NCBI GenBank assembly: GCA_902524285.1
Contig: CABZCR010000001.1
Span: 145,774 to 209,773 of the forward strand
Direction: 5' to 3'
From: an uncultured Pelagibacteraceae bacterium
GTDB taxonomy: Bacteria; Pseudomonadota; Alphaproteobacteria; Pelagibacterales; AG-422-B15
DNA: 64,000 bases
Part shown: positions 18,744 through 27,115 of the stretch, piece after piece
How positions within the stretch are numbered: the first letter of the stretch is position 1
Layout: each line of letters opens with the position of its first letter
Notes under the pieces: model-generated
What the model was told of the DNA's origin: nothing
Database searches by the model: none
The model's input: the letters and a program-made list of their open reading frames with translations, nothing else
Made by a program: the position numbers and the translations under genes

Positions 18744-19781
18744 ATGAGTTTACCAAATCCATTAGTTGTTCTTGGCGGTGTGGGCTCACCCTATACACGT
18801 AAGATGCTCTCATATCTTAGGTATAAACGTATTCCTCATAAAATGATTTGGGGAGACCCTTCAAAATATCTTGATCAAGAGGGTATTGAAAAGCCCAAGC
18901 CTGGATTACTGCCAACATTTGTCCTACCTGATGAAAATGGAAATTTAAAAGCTGTAACAGATTCGACTCCGTTAATAAGAAGGATTGATAAAGAGGTTAG
19001 TGAGCGAAGCACTATTCCATCTGATCCTGCACTTGCGTTTATAAATTATTTAATTGAAGATTTTGCTGATGAGTGGGGGACTAAATATATGTTTCATTAC
19101 AGATGGCATGATCAAAAAGATGCTGAAAATGCAGGAACAATTTTACCTCTTCAAACCGTAGGAATGATGCCAAATGAAATGCTAGATAATTTAAAGGGAA
19201 TGATAAGCAAAAGGCAGATAGATAGGTTATGGGTAGTGGGTTCCAACAACGACACAGCTCCTATCATAGATGCAAGTTTCAGACGTTTATTGGGTATACT
19301 TGAGAAACATTTCACATCAACACCTTATTTGATAAGCAATAGACCCTCATCAAGCGATTTTGCAATGTATGGTCAACTGTCTCAACTTGTAAACTTTGAT
19401 CCCACGCCTAGAGAAATTTGTCATGAAGTATCTCTTAGGACAGTCGCGTGGGTTGGTTTAATTGAAGATCAATCTGGTATTGAGGTAGATGATGAACAAT
19501 GGGGATCAATTGATACTTTACCGTCAACGGTAAAGGAATTACTTGCAGAAATCGGTAAGGGTTATGTGCCTGCACAGCTAGCAAACGCTAAAGCATTAGA
19601 AAATGGCGATAAAGAATGGCAAACAGAGATTGATGGATGTTTGTGGAAACAAAAATCATTTCCTTACCAGGCAAAGTGTTTAAAGTGGCTTAACGAAGAA
19701 TATAAAATGCTTGAAGATAATGATCAGATAAAAGTGAATGATCTTCTTAAAGACACTGGATGTGAAAGGTTAATATTTTAG
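18744..19781 (+). CDS. Glutathione S-transferase-like protein, extended
   Basis: A 345-residue protein preceded by a good ribosome-binding site (GGAG, eight bases before ATG). The N-terminal part (LGGVGSPYTRKMLSYLRYKRI, then GLLPTFVLPDENG and VTDSTPLIRRID) is a GST thioredoxin-like domain. The long C-terminal region includes the N-cap motif RPSSSDFAMYGQL of the GST helical domain. It is about 100 residues longer than typical GSTs because of extensions in the helical half. Substrate unknown; the operon holds two further GST-type genes. Confidence 0.82.
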   Translation: MSLPNPLVVLGGVGSPYTRKMLSYLRYKRIPHKMIWGDPSKYLDQEGIEKPKPGLLPTFVLPDENGNLKAVTDSTPLIRRIDKEVSERSTIPSDPALAFINYLIEDFADEWGTKYMFHYRWHDQKDAENAGTILPLQTVGMMPNEMLDNLKGMISKRQIDRLWVVGSNNDTAPIIDASFRRLLGILEKHFTSTPYLISNRPSSSDFAMYGQLSQLVNFDPTPREICHEVSLRTVAWVGLIEDQSGIEVDDEQWGSIDTLPSTVKELLAEIGKGYVPAQLANAKALENGDKEWQTEIDGCLWKQKSFPYQAKCLKWLNEEYKMLEDNDQIKVNDLLKDTGCERLIF

Positions 19782-19783
19782 AT

Positions 19784-20422
19784 ATGAAAGTAGATTTATA
19801 TTTCTCCTTTAGAAGCCCATATTCTTATTTAATCTTACCACGTATCGTTTTGTTAAGAGATAAATACGGTGTTGATATAAATTTTAAACAAGTCTATCCG
19901 TTAGCAATAAGAGAACCAGAATTCTTTAAAGGTAAGAACTTATTTACATATTTTCTTCTAAAACGATTTGATTATTTTTTACAGGCAAAAAAACTAGGTA
20001 TGGTATTTAAAAAACCAAATCCAGATCCAATAAAACAAAATATGCTAACTGGTAAAATTTCTGATGATCAGCCACGTATATTTAAATTATGTCATTACTG
20101 TCAGGCAATAGAAAAAGATAGACAACTTGATTTTGCCGTGGAAGTTTCAAGTAAGATTTGGAGTGGCATGAAGAATTGGAATTCTGAAAAATCAATTTCT
20201 GAGTCATCATCAAAATTAGGCTTAAATCATATTGATATTGAAAAAAAACGAACAGAAGCTGAGCAAAGTTTGATTGATGAAATAAAATTAAACCAAAAGG
20301 AACAATTAGAGGCAGGTCATCATGGAGTCCCATTAACAGTCTATAAAGACAAGTTTTTCTTTGGGCAAGACAGATTTAATGATCTTATAAGAGTATTAAA
20401 AAAAGATGGACTTGAGTTATAG
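19784..20422 (+). CDS. Kappa-class GST / 2-hydroxychromene-2-carboxylate isomerase-like DsbA-fold protein
   Basis: A 212-residue protein opening with MKVDLYFSFRSPYSYLILPR, whose SFRSPYSY replaces the CxxC of DsbA with the serine used by kappa-class GSTs and HCCA isomerases. The C-terminal HHGVPLTVYKDKFFFGQDR is the conserved cis-proline region. It would catalyse a glutathione-dependent isomerisation in aromatic degradation or a related reaction. It is the last gene of the operon, two bases after the previous stop, and converges on the ABC permease. Confidence 0.85.
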   Translation: MKVDLYFSFRSPYSYLILPRIVLLRDKYGVDINFKQVYPLAIREPEFFKGKNLFTYFLLKRFDYFLQAKKLGMVFKKPNPDPIKQNMLTGKISDDQPRIFKLCHYCQAIEKDRQLDFAVEVSSKIWSGMKNWNSEKSISESSSKLGLNHIDIEKKRTEAEQSLIDEIKLNQKEQLEAGHHGVPLTVYKDKFFFGQDRFNDLIRVLKKDGLEL

Positions 20423-20447
20423 TATATTTAACGACTTGTCGTAACTT

Positions 20448-21320
20448 TTATTGAGCCGAAATTCCTCTTATCCTCTCAGATCTTCTCCTTAACAACTCAG
20501 TCACAATCAGGATTAATGTTGAAAGCACTATTAAGCATGTAGCAACAGCCATGATCGTTGGGCTAAGCTGTTCTCTTAAACCAGTCCACATTTGAAGTGG
20601 TATAGTTGTAAGATTTCTATCTCCTCCAGCCACGAAAAGAATTACAACGATTTCATCAAAAGAAGTTACAAAAGCAAATAAGGCACCAGAGATTATACCG
20701 GGCGTTATTAGAGGTAATGTAATTTTAAAAAAAGTATTAGTTGGTGTGCTGCCTAGACTTGATGCTGCACGCGTAATACTGTCATCAAATCCACTTAAAG
20801 TTGCAGTAACTGTTATTACAACAAATGGTGTGCCTAAAATAATATGTGCAATGACGATGCCAGGAAAAGTTGCAGCTAATCCTAATTTTGCAAGTGAAAA
20901 AAAGATAGCTGAGCCAGAAATAATTAGTGGAATAATCATCGGCGAAATTAATACACTCATGATCAATTGTTTGTAAGGCATGTAACGACTACTTAGACCC
21001 AATGCTGCAATAGTTCCAAGTACAGTTGCACCTATTGTTGAGAAAAAAGCATAATAAACACTATTTCGAGCTGCGATTCCCCATGGATTTTTAGTTCCAT
21101 AAATCATGTCTTCATACCACCTAAGTGAAAATGCCTCAGGCTGTAATGCAAGCATGCCGTCAGAGAAGTGGATATACTGCTCGGCATTGAATGATAGTGG
21201 TATGATCACAAAAAGAGGCGCAATCAAAAATACGAAAACTGCAGTACAAATTACTAAATAAGAATAGTGCCAAACTCTGTATCTCATTTCAGTATATTTT
21301 GGTAATGCCATATTATCCAA
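20448..21320 (-). CDS. ABC transporter permease, spermidine/putrescine PotC type
   Basis: A 290-residue membrane protein with six spans. The cytoplasmic EAA loop (AASSLGSTPTNTFFKITLPL followed by ITPGIISGALFAF) is the site of contact with the ATPase. It resembles PotC of polyamine importers. The start overlaps the preceding permease gene by eight bases. It is the final gene of the minus-strand transporter set: ATPase, binding protein, PotB-like, PotC-like. Actual substrate is unknown; polyamine or a related amine is the family default. Confidence 0.9.
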   Translation of the reverse strand: MDNMALPKYTEMRYRVWHYSYLVICTAVFVFLIAPLFVIIPLSFNAEQYIHFSDGMLALQPEAFSLRWYEDMIYGTKNPWGIAARNSVYYAFFSTIGATVLGTIAALGLSSRYMPYKQLIMSVLISPMIIPLIISGSAIFFSLAKLGLAATFPGIVIAHIILGTPFVVITVTATLSGFDDSITRAASSLGSTPTNTFFKITLPLITPGIISGALFAFVTSFDEIVVILFVAGGDRNLTTIPLQMWTGLREQLSPTIMAVATCLIVLSTLILIVTELLRRRSERIRGISAQ

Positions 21321-22560
21321 GCCTCATGTTATCTATGCCAACAATCTTATTGTACAGCCAGTATACCACTAGCACTGCTATTAAAAGAACTGTCGCCATC
21401 GCCGTTGCAAGAGACCAGTCTAGTGATTGCTGCATGTGATATGCTATTCTATTACTAATTAAAATTCCTTTTGCTCCACCAACCAATGCAGGTGTTATGT
21501 AATAACCAATCGCTAAAACAAATACTAAAATTGATCCTGCACTAATTCCCGCGTATGTCAGAGGAAAATATATTTTTCTAAAAGCGTGAAAAGGTGTTGC
21601 ACCCATTGACGTTGCAGCGCGCATTAAACTTGGTGAAATTGTTTTCATTACACTATAAAGAGGCAAAACCATGAATGGCAATAGGATTTGTGTCATTGCA
21701 ATGAATGTGCCTGTCATATTATACATGAGCTCAAGTCTCGATTCATCTGCAACAAATCCAAGCGACACTAAGGTATCATTTAACACTCCTTGTTTTTGTA
21801 ATAGAACCATCCAACTGGATGTTCTAACAAGCAGTGACGTCCAAAAAGGTAATAGAACACAAATCATCAATAGATTTGAATAACGAGTCGGTAAGACTGA
21901 AAGTAAGTGTGAAATCGGGTAAGCTAAAATAAAGCAGCAGAAAGTTACTCCAACGGCAACAAATATTGTTCGCAGCCACAAGGTTACATTAATTCTAAGC
22001 TTTTCAGGAATCCTTTCAATTGAGCCATCAAACTTTTGTTCATAATCAAATGTGGTTAAATATTTTCGAAAATGATAAGCGTCAGTTCCTCTCTTTAATG
22101 CTTGCCAGTATTCAATGTCACCCCATTTTTTATGAACATCAATGAATTGGTCTAGAAAGTTAGCATTTTCATCAAAGTTTTTAAGTTTACGTGACGTCTT
22201 TTTAATCAGACTTGTAAAGCCACCTTTTTCATAGTTTAAACGAGTTGCAATCTTACCGTGGTATTTATTTTCTACAGCAGTCTTTAATTCATAATAAAAA
22301 GTTGAGGTTACATCCTCGCCAGGCATTTCACTGCCATCCCATGTCTGCATAACCTCGTGTGTTTCTGTAAGAAACGAGTTCATTTCAGCGTTATCAATAC
22401 TTCGCCCCAACATCTGAAAAATAGGAATTACGTATGCAAAAACAATGAAGAATAGGAGTGGAGCGGCCAGTAAAAAAGCAGTAGTTCTGCGTCTTCTCTC
22501 AACTTTTTTGAGTTTGACGGATAGAAGTTCTCCATCCGAGGTTCTTATTTCGGCAGTCAT
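21313..22560 (-). CDS. ABC transporter permease, PotB type with long periplasmic loop
   Basis: I start at the ATG ending at 22560 (MTAEIRTSDGELLS), as earlier codons look unconserved; this gives 415 residues. TM1 (about residues 24-46) is followed by an insertion of roughly 140 residues before TM2, absent from E. coli PotB (about 275-285 residues). The core six-span domain has the EAA loop AATSMGATPFHAFRKIYFPLT. This long-loop form is common in alphaproteobacterial permeases. It pairs with the downstream PotC-like permease and follows the binding-protein gene. Confidence 0.88.
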   Translation of the reverse strand: MTAEIRTSDGELLSVKLKKVERRRRTTAFLLAAPLLFFIVFAYVIPIFQMLGRSIDNAEMNSFLTETHEVMQTWDGSEMPGEDVTSTFYYELKTAVENKYHGKIATRLNYEKGGFTSLIKKTSRKLKNFDENANFLDQFIDVHKKWGDIEYWQALKRGTDAYHFRKYLTTFDYEQKFDGSIERIPEKLRINVTLWLRTIFVAVGVTFCCFILAYPISHLLSVLPTRYSNLLMICVLLPFWTSLLVRTSSWMVLLQKQGVLNDTLVSLGFVADESRLELMYNMTGTFIAMTQILLPFMVLPLYSVMKTISPSLMRAATSMGATPFHAFRKIYFPLTYAGISAGSILVFVLAIGYYITPALVGGAKGILISNRIAYHMQQSLDWSLATAMATVLLIAVLVVYWLYNKIVGIDNMRLG

Positions 22561-22586
22561 ATTTAAAAGGATACTTAATTTGAGGT

Positions 22587-22614
22587 ACTTGGGCAACCCA
22601 TAGGTTGCCCAAGT
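22587..22614. terminator. Perfect 12-bp stem-loop between binding-protein and permease genes
   Basis: ACTTGGGCAACC (22587-22598), loop CATA, then its exact reverse complement (22603-22614). It lies just after the binding-protein stop (22622, minus strand) and before the permease ATG. Neither side has a good T-run, so it is more likely an mRNA-stabilising or partly terminating hairpin that keeps binding-protein mRNA more abundant than permease mRNA than a full terminator. Confidence 0.75.
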
Positions 22615-22621
22615 TTAAACC

Positions 22622-23743
22622 TTATAGGTTAGCTTTCCAAGCTTCCCAAGCGTCGTTGATTTCAGTGTTGTTATCAGCGTACCACTCAGGGTTCATAAGA
22701 ACGTAGTTCTCAGTATTTGCTGGAGCAGTAGGCATGTGAGGCATAATCTCAACAGCACCTGCTTGCTCAGAATAGAACCACGGCTCATCAGCCATGATCA
22801 CATCAAGAGATGAGATACGGAAAGGAGCGTAAGCAATGTGCTTAGCACTTCCAGCTAAACCTTCAGAACTAGTAAAGTACTGAAGAGCTTTCATAGCTTC
22901 TTCTTGGTTTGGTCCACCTTTAACAAGTACGAAGTACTCATAGTCAAGGATCTGACCATCCCATACCATTTTCATTGGTGAACCTTCGTTCACGATGGCA
23001 TTGAAGTGACGTCCATTCCAACCAGTAGCCATTAAAGCTTCACCAGAAACTAACTGCTCAGGCGGTTGTGCACCAGCTGACCAGAAAATGCATCCACCAT
23101 CTGGGTGAGTGCAAAGCTCTGTAAGCTTATCAAGAGCTCTATCAATTCCGTTGTCTTCCATGTAGTCATACACATCAGATGCAGGAACACCATCAGCAAC
23201 CAGTGCAAACTCTAAGTTTGACATTGCTGAAGAGTAGATAGATCTAACTCCTGGATATTTACTTGGATTAAAGAAGTCTTCCATTGAATCTGGATAACTA
23301 CCATCAAAATTTACGTTATCAGTGTTGTAAGCGTAGTTCCATGAGTAAAGAATGTTACCCACAGCACAATCACTAGGCATTGGAGCAAAGAAATCGTCAC
23401 TTGCTTTCATACCGTTAACACCAGCAGGGAAGTCGTTATCGAAATCGAATTCTACAAACAATCCTTCGTCACAACCGATAATTGTATCACGTGCATACAC
23501 ATCGATAATGTCCCAAGTAATTGCTCCAGACTCGACCTGAGCTTTAATTTCACTCAAACCTCCACTGTAGTCGATCCAGTTTACTTGAACGCCACTCATT
23601 TCCTGATATGGGTCCCCGTAACCTAGCTTTTGACTTTCAGTATAAGCACCTCCCCATGACACCACGTTTACTTCCGCAGCTGTAGCCATAGATGGAGCCA
23701 CCAATAAAGCAGCCAAAGAGATTAGTTTAGTTAATCTAGACAT
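22622..23743 (-). CDS. ABC transporter periplasmic binding protein, PotD/PotF-like
   Basis: I start at the ATG ending at 23743 because a strong Shine-Dalgarno (AAAGGAGA, about nine bases upstream) precedes it. The 373-residue product has a signal peptide (MSRLTKLISLAALLVAPSMA then TAAEV), so the mature protein is periplasmic. NVVSWGGAYTESQKLGYGDP is the typical opening of spermidine/putrescine-type binding proteins, and MATGWNGRHFNAIVNEG lies in the second lobe. It captures the substrate for the adjacent permeases. A stem-loop after the stop and the strong RBS indicate high expression. Confidence 0.92.
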   Translation of the reverse strand: MSRLTKLISLAALLVAPSMATAAEVNVVSWGGAYTESQKLGYGDPYQEMSGVQVNWIDYSGGLSEIKAQVESGAITWDIIDVYARDTIIGCDEGLFVEFDFDNDFPAGVNGMKASDDFFAPMPSDCAVGNILYSWNYAYNTDNVNFDGSYPDSMEDFFNPSKYPGVRSIYSSAMSNLEFALVADGVPASDVYDYMEDNGIDRALDKLTELCTHPDGGCIFWSAGAQPPEQLVSGEALMATGWNGRHFNAIVNEGSPMKMVWDGQILDYEYFVLVKGGPNQEEAMKALQYFTSSEGLAGSAKHIAYAPFRISSLDVIMADEPWFYSEQAGAVEIMPHMPTAPANTENYVLMNPEWYADNNTEINDAWEAWKANL

Positions 23744-23823
23744 GATTAATCGTCTCCTTTTTTTATATAAAGAAATATTACACAAGGCCTAGAGTAAAAA
23801 CGCAACAAAAAAAAATATTATTT

Positions 23824-23843
23824 TTCAACATATTAATGTTGAA
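23824..23843 (-). terminator. 8-bp stem-loop between ATPase and binding-protein genes
   Basis: TTCAACAT - ATTA - ATGTTGAA is a perfect 8-bp hairpin in the 121-bp gap. Read on the minus strand it is followed, after about ten A/T bases, by a run of nine T residues. It could reduce read-through from the ATPase gene and separate it from a promoter for the binding protein. The T-run is displaced from the stem, so a role as terminator is uncertain. Confidence 0.4.
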
Positions 23844-23864
23844 TCTACATGTAGTATCAAAGGA

Positions 23865-24953
23865 TTAGTAATCTAGAGCCCTGCAGTCATGAGATGACCA
23901 GCCAAGGTCCAATTTGTCGCCGACATTAAGCTTTAAATCACTGCTCGCGTTTGGAACTTTCAAAATAAAGTCATCATTACCAAGAAGATTTACACGTACT
24001 CTTGTATGGTCACCATGGTAGATAATTTCCCGTATCTCACTCGTGAATTTATTTTCAAGTTGTTCATTTGGGTCAATACTCACTCGCTCAGGTCTTAGAG
24101 AAATTCTGGATTTTTCTCCAGAGGAGCTCACAGCAATAGGATTAGCAACAATAGTTTCACCAGATTCAGTTTCAATCTTTGCTGATCCAGACGCGATTTC
24201 TTTTACAGTTCCAGTGAAAGTATTATTTTCTCCAATAAAACTTGCAACAAATGAATTCACTGGTGTTTCATATAATTCATTTGGTCCAGAAAGCTGTTGG
24301 ACTTTACCGTCATTGAACACAGCAATTCGGTTTGACATGGTCAATGCTTCACCCTGGTCGTGTGTAACATAAACAACAGTCACCCCTAATGACTCGTGAA
24401 TGTGCTTTAATTCATATTGCATACTCTCTCGTAAATTTTTATCAAGAGCTCCAAGAGGTTCATCCATTAATACAAGTTTTGGATCAAACACAAGCGCGCG
24501 GGCAACAGCAACTCTCTGTTGCTGGCCACCAGATAATTGTGCAGGCATTCTGTTTTCAAAACCTGTTAATGAAACCATTTTCAAAGTTTTATTAATTCTC
24601 TCTTCAATTTCTGATTTATCTACTTTTCTTACTTTGAGAGGAAAAGCTAAATTTTCATAAACTGATAAATGCGGAAATAGAGCATAATTTTGGAAAACCA
24701 TTCCTATTCCACGTTTGTGAGGTGGGATATTGTTTATCGGACGTCCATCAAAATATATCTCTCCATTCGTTGGAGTTTCAAAACCAGCAAGCATCATGAG
24801 AGTTGTTGTTTTGCCAGATCCAGATGGCCCAAGTAAGGTAAGAAACTCACCTTCTGCAATATCTAAGTCGAGACCTTTAACAACAAGCTCTTTTCCATCA
24901 TAACTTTTATCGACTTGTTCAAATTTAACAAAATCAGACTTTTTTGAATTCAT
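23865..24953 (-). CDS. ABC transporter ATP-binding protein, PotA-like
   Basis: A 362-residue ATPase with Walker A GPSGSGKTT (residues 43-51), Q-loop in GMVFQNYALFPH, signature LSGGQQQRVAVARAL, Walker B LVLMDEPLGALD and H-loop VTHDQGEA. A C-terminal TOBE domain follows (VASFIGENNTFTG and SLRPERVSI), typical of polyamine and related importers. It powers the two permeases encoded downstream. It is divergent from the aldehyde dehydrogenase gene across 110 bp, so the uptake and catabolic genes may share a control region. Confidence 0.93.
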   Translation of the reverse strand: MNSKKSDFVKFEQVDKSYDGKELVVKGLDLDIAEGEFLTLLGPSGSGKTTTLMMLAGFETPTNGEIYFDGRPINNIPPHKRGIGMVFQNYALFPHLSVYENLAFPLKVRKVDKSEIEERINKTLKMVSLTGFENRMPAQLSGGQQQRVAVARALVFDPKLVLMDEPLGALDKNLRESMQYELKHIHESLGVTVVYVTHDQGEALTMSNRIAVFNDGKVQQLSGPNELYETPVNSFVASFIGENNTFTGTVKEIASGSAKIETESGETIVANPIAVSSSGEKSRISLRPERVSIDPNEQLENKFTSEIREIIYHGDHTRVRVNLLGNDDFILKVPNASSDLKLNVGDKLDLGWSSHDCRALDY

Positions 24954-25063
24954 GTTGGTAAGACTAAGGTAAAAATAGTTGGGAATCTAGGAATTTTTGA
25001 ACTAAATTAAGACTGACCTTATTAGAAAAATAGATCAGTATTTAACAAGAAAGACTCTAACTT

Positions 25064-26497
25064 ATGAAAAAATACCAGCACTATATAAACGGTGAATGGA
25101 CCGATGCCTCAAGCAAAGACCTTATTCCAATTATTAATCCTGCGAATGAAGAGGTCATTGGTGAAATAACTTGCGCAAAAGATGAAGATATTAATCAAGC
25201 TGTAGAGTCTGCTAAAAAAGCATACGAGTCTCGAATACTTGTAGATATGAATCCGATGGAACGAGCAAAACTTATGCGACGCATTGCTGAAGAGCTTCGC
25301 AAGGTCAGTAAAGAGGGTGGGGCATTACTTTGTGCTGAAAATGGGAAACTACTTGCTGCTTCAGAATATGAATTTGTTGATGCAGCAAACTACTTTGATT
25401 ACTACAGTGGCTTAACAGATAAAATCGAAGGCCAAACTATTCCCGTGAATAGTCAGGTCATGGATTACACGATCTATGAACCTTACGGTGTTTCAGGACA
25501 TATTGTTCCTTGGAACTTTCCAATTTCAATGATTGCTCGTTCTTTGGCATGTTCGTTTGCTGCTGGAAATTCTACAGTCATTAAACCTGCTGAACTGACA
25601 CCTTTAGCTACAACATCTTTTTTCGCTCAGGCAATTCATAATGCTGAAGTTCCAAAAGGCTTAATAAATATAGTTACAGGTTATGGAAGTGAAGCTGGAG
25701 CAGCACTTACTGCCCATCCAGATGTTGCACAAATAACTTTTACTGGATCTGTAAAAACTGGAAAAGCAATTTTACATGCTGCTGCTGAAAGAGCTGTACC
25801 CGCTGTTGTTGAGTTGGGAGGAAAATCTGCTGCCGTTGTTCTGCCAGATGCAGATATTGATAAAGTTGTTAATGCAACCAAAATTGGAATTTTTAGCCAA
25901 GCTGGACAAATTTGTTCTGCAATGTCGAGAATGATAGTACATAAATCTATCAAGGATGAAGTACTTGAAAAGTTATCAAAATTAGCAGCTTCAATTAAAG
26001 TTGGCCCTGGTGATGAAGAAGGTGTTGATCTTACGCCTGTTATATCTGAAGAACAGTTACAAAAAGTTGAAAATTATGCACGTTCTGGATTACAAGCGGG
26101 TGCAAAAGCTGTTTCAGGTGGTAACAGAGTAGATAGAAAAGGTTTTTTCTTTGAACCTACAATTTATTCAGATGTTAAGCCAGATATGACAATCGCACAG
26201 GAGGAAATTTTTGGACCATTCTTATCTGTTTTAGATTATGAAGATCATGAAGAAGCAATCCATATTGCAAATGACACAGATTATGGTCTAGCAGCCGGTG
26301 TATTCACAAAAGATGTTGATATGGCTACAAAAACTGCTTCACGTTTAAATGGTGGTCAAGTTTATGTGAACAGTTGGTTCACAGGAAGTATCGCAACTCC
26401 ATTTGGAGGTTATAAACAATCAGGTTACAGCCGTGAGAAAGGTCAACAAGCAATTAAAAGCTACTTGCAGCTGAAGAACGTTGGTATACAACTTTAA
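25064..26497 (+). CDS. NAD(P)+-dependent aldehyde dehydrogenase
   Basis: A 477-residue ALDH. It has the catalytic Cys284 in SQAGQICSAMSR, general-base Glu250 in VELGGKSA, substrate-channel segment VPWNFPISM and cofactor motif FTGSVKTGK. It oxidises an aldehyde to the carboxylate in the cytoplasm. Divergently next to a polyamine-type ABC importer, it may oxidise an aminoaldehyde derived from the imported amine (as PuuC or betaine aldehyde dehydrogenase do); that is inference from position. Convergent with DUF3726, three bases apart. Confidence 0.93.
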   Translation: MKKYQHYINGEWTDASSKDLIPIINPANEEVIGEITCAKDEDINQAVESAKKAYESRILVDMNPMERAKLMRRIAEELRKVSKEGGALLCAENGKLLAASEYEFVDAANYFDYYSGLTDKIEGQTIPVNSQVMDYTIYEPYGVSGHIVPWNFPISMIARSLACSFAAGNSTVIKPAELTPLATTSFFAQAIHNAEVPKGLINIVTGYGSEAGAALTAHPDVAQITFTGSVKTGKAILHAAAERAVPAVVELGGKSAAVVLPDADIDKVVNATKIGIFSQAGQICSAMSRMIVHKSIKDEVLEKLSKLAASIKVGPGDEEGVDLTPVISEEQLQKVENYARSGLQAGAKAVSGGNRVDRKGFFFEPTIYSDVKPDMTIAQEEIFGPFLSVLDYEDHEEAIHIANDTDYGLAAGVFTKDVDMATKTASRLNGGQVYVNSWFTGSIATPFGGYKQSGYSREKGQQAIKSYLQLKNVGIQL

Positions 26498-26500
26498 ATA

Positions 26501-27115
26501 TTAATCGTTATCTCGAAGACCGGCCCCAGCCCCAGTTTGTTTTGACTGTTCTGTTTCCTCAACAAAGGTCTCTGTTGACATTTCATATAGCTCATTCCAA
26601 GTTTTGCTGGAAAAACTATCTTCATTTTCTAAAATATTGATTTTCACTGTACTAGCTTTTTTAATAATTAAAGATTTGATTTGATGATCAGCAAGTACAC
26701 ATGTGTTTAGATTGCATTCCACATTAATATCATCAATAGAAATTTCAATTCTCTTACCAATTAAATATGAAAGTTTATTTACAAAAGGTAAAAGTAACAA
26801 TGGGTAATCCAGGTTTATAAATTTTAATGCTTTTATTCCATCTACAGATTTATAGTTATCAATTAATTTTAATCCTGTATAGATAGGGCAGAGACTTTTA
26901 TCATCCAATTTATTAGTTTTTTCAATTTGCTTTGGACCTTCTGGTTCAATGCCTTTGATGGTTTTAAAATAATTATTTAAATTTTCTACTCCAGAAATTC
27001 CAAACATCTCTATTGAACTTATACATTTACCAACTTCTTCTGCTACTCCCCATGAATAACCAACCGCTCTTGCAGCTCTCTTTGATATGGTATTAATTTC
27101 ACTTGATGATTGCAT
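26501..27115 (-). CDS. DUF3726 family protein
   Basis: I start at the ATG ending at 27115, which overlaps the preceding stop as TAATG; a start five codons earlier is possible. The opening SSEINTISKRAARAVGYSWG and the following AEEVGKCISSIEMFGISG match DUF3726, a family of unknown function found mainly in Alphaproteobacteria. The rest shows no known catalytic motif. It is translationally coupled to the 551-residue unknown protein and lies downstream of an M19 dipeptidase-like gene, a combination I take to be a conserved three-gene unit. Confidence 0.75.
   Translation of the reverse strand: MQSSSEINTISKRAARAVGYSWGVAEEVGKCISSIEMFGISGVENLNNYFKTIKGIEPEGPKQIEKTNKLDDKSLCPIYTGLKLIDNYKSVDGIKALKFINLDYPLLLLPFVNKLSYLIGKRIEISIDDINVECNLNTCVLADHQIKSLIIKKASTVKINILENEDSFSSKTWNELYEMSTETFVEETEQSKQTGAGAGLRDND

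Noticed and set aside
20431-20442. Short palindrome ACGACTTGTCGT as bidirectional terminator between convergent genes
   Set aside because: The stem is only four to five base pairs with a minimal loop and no clear T-run.
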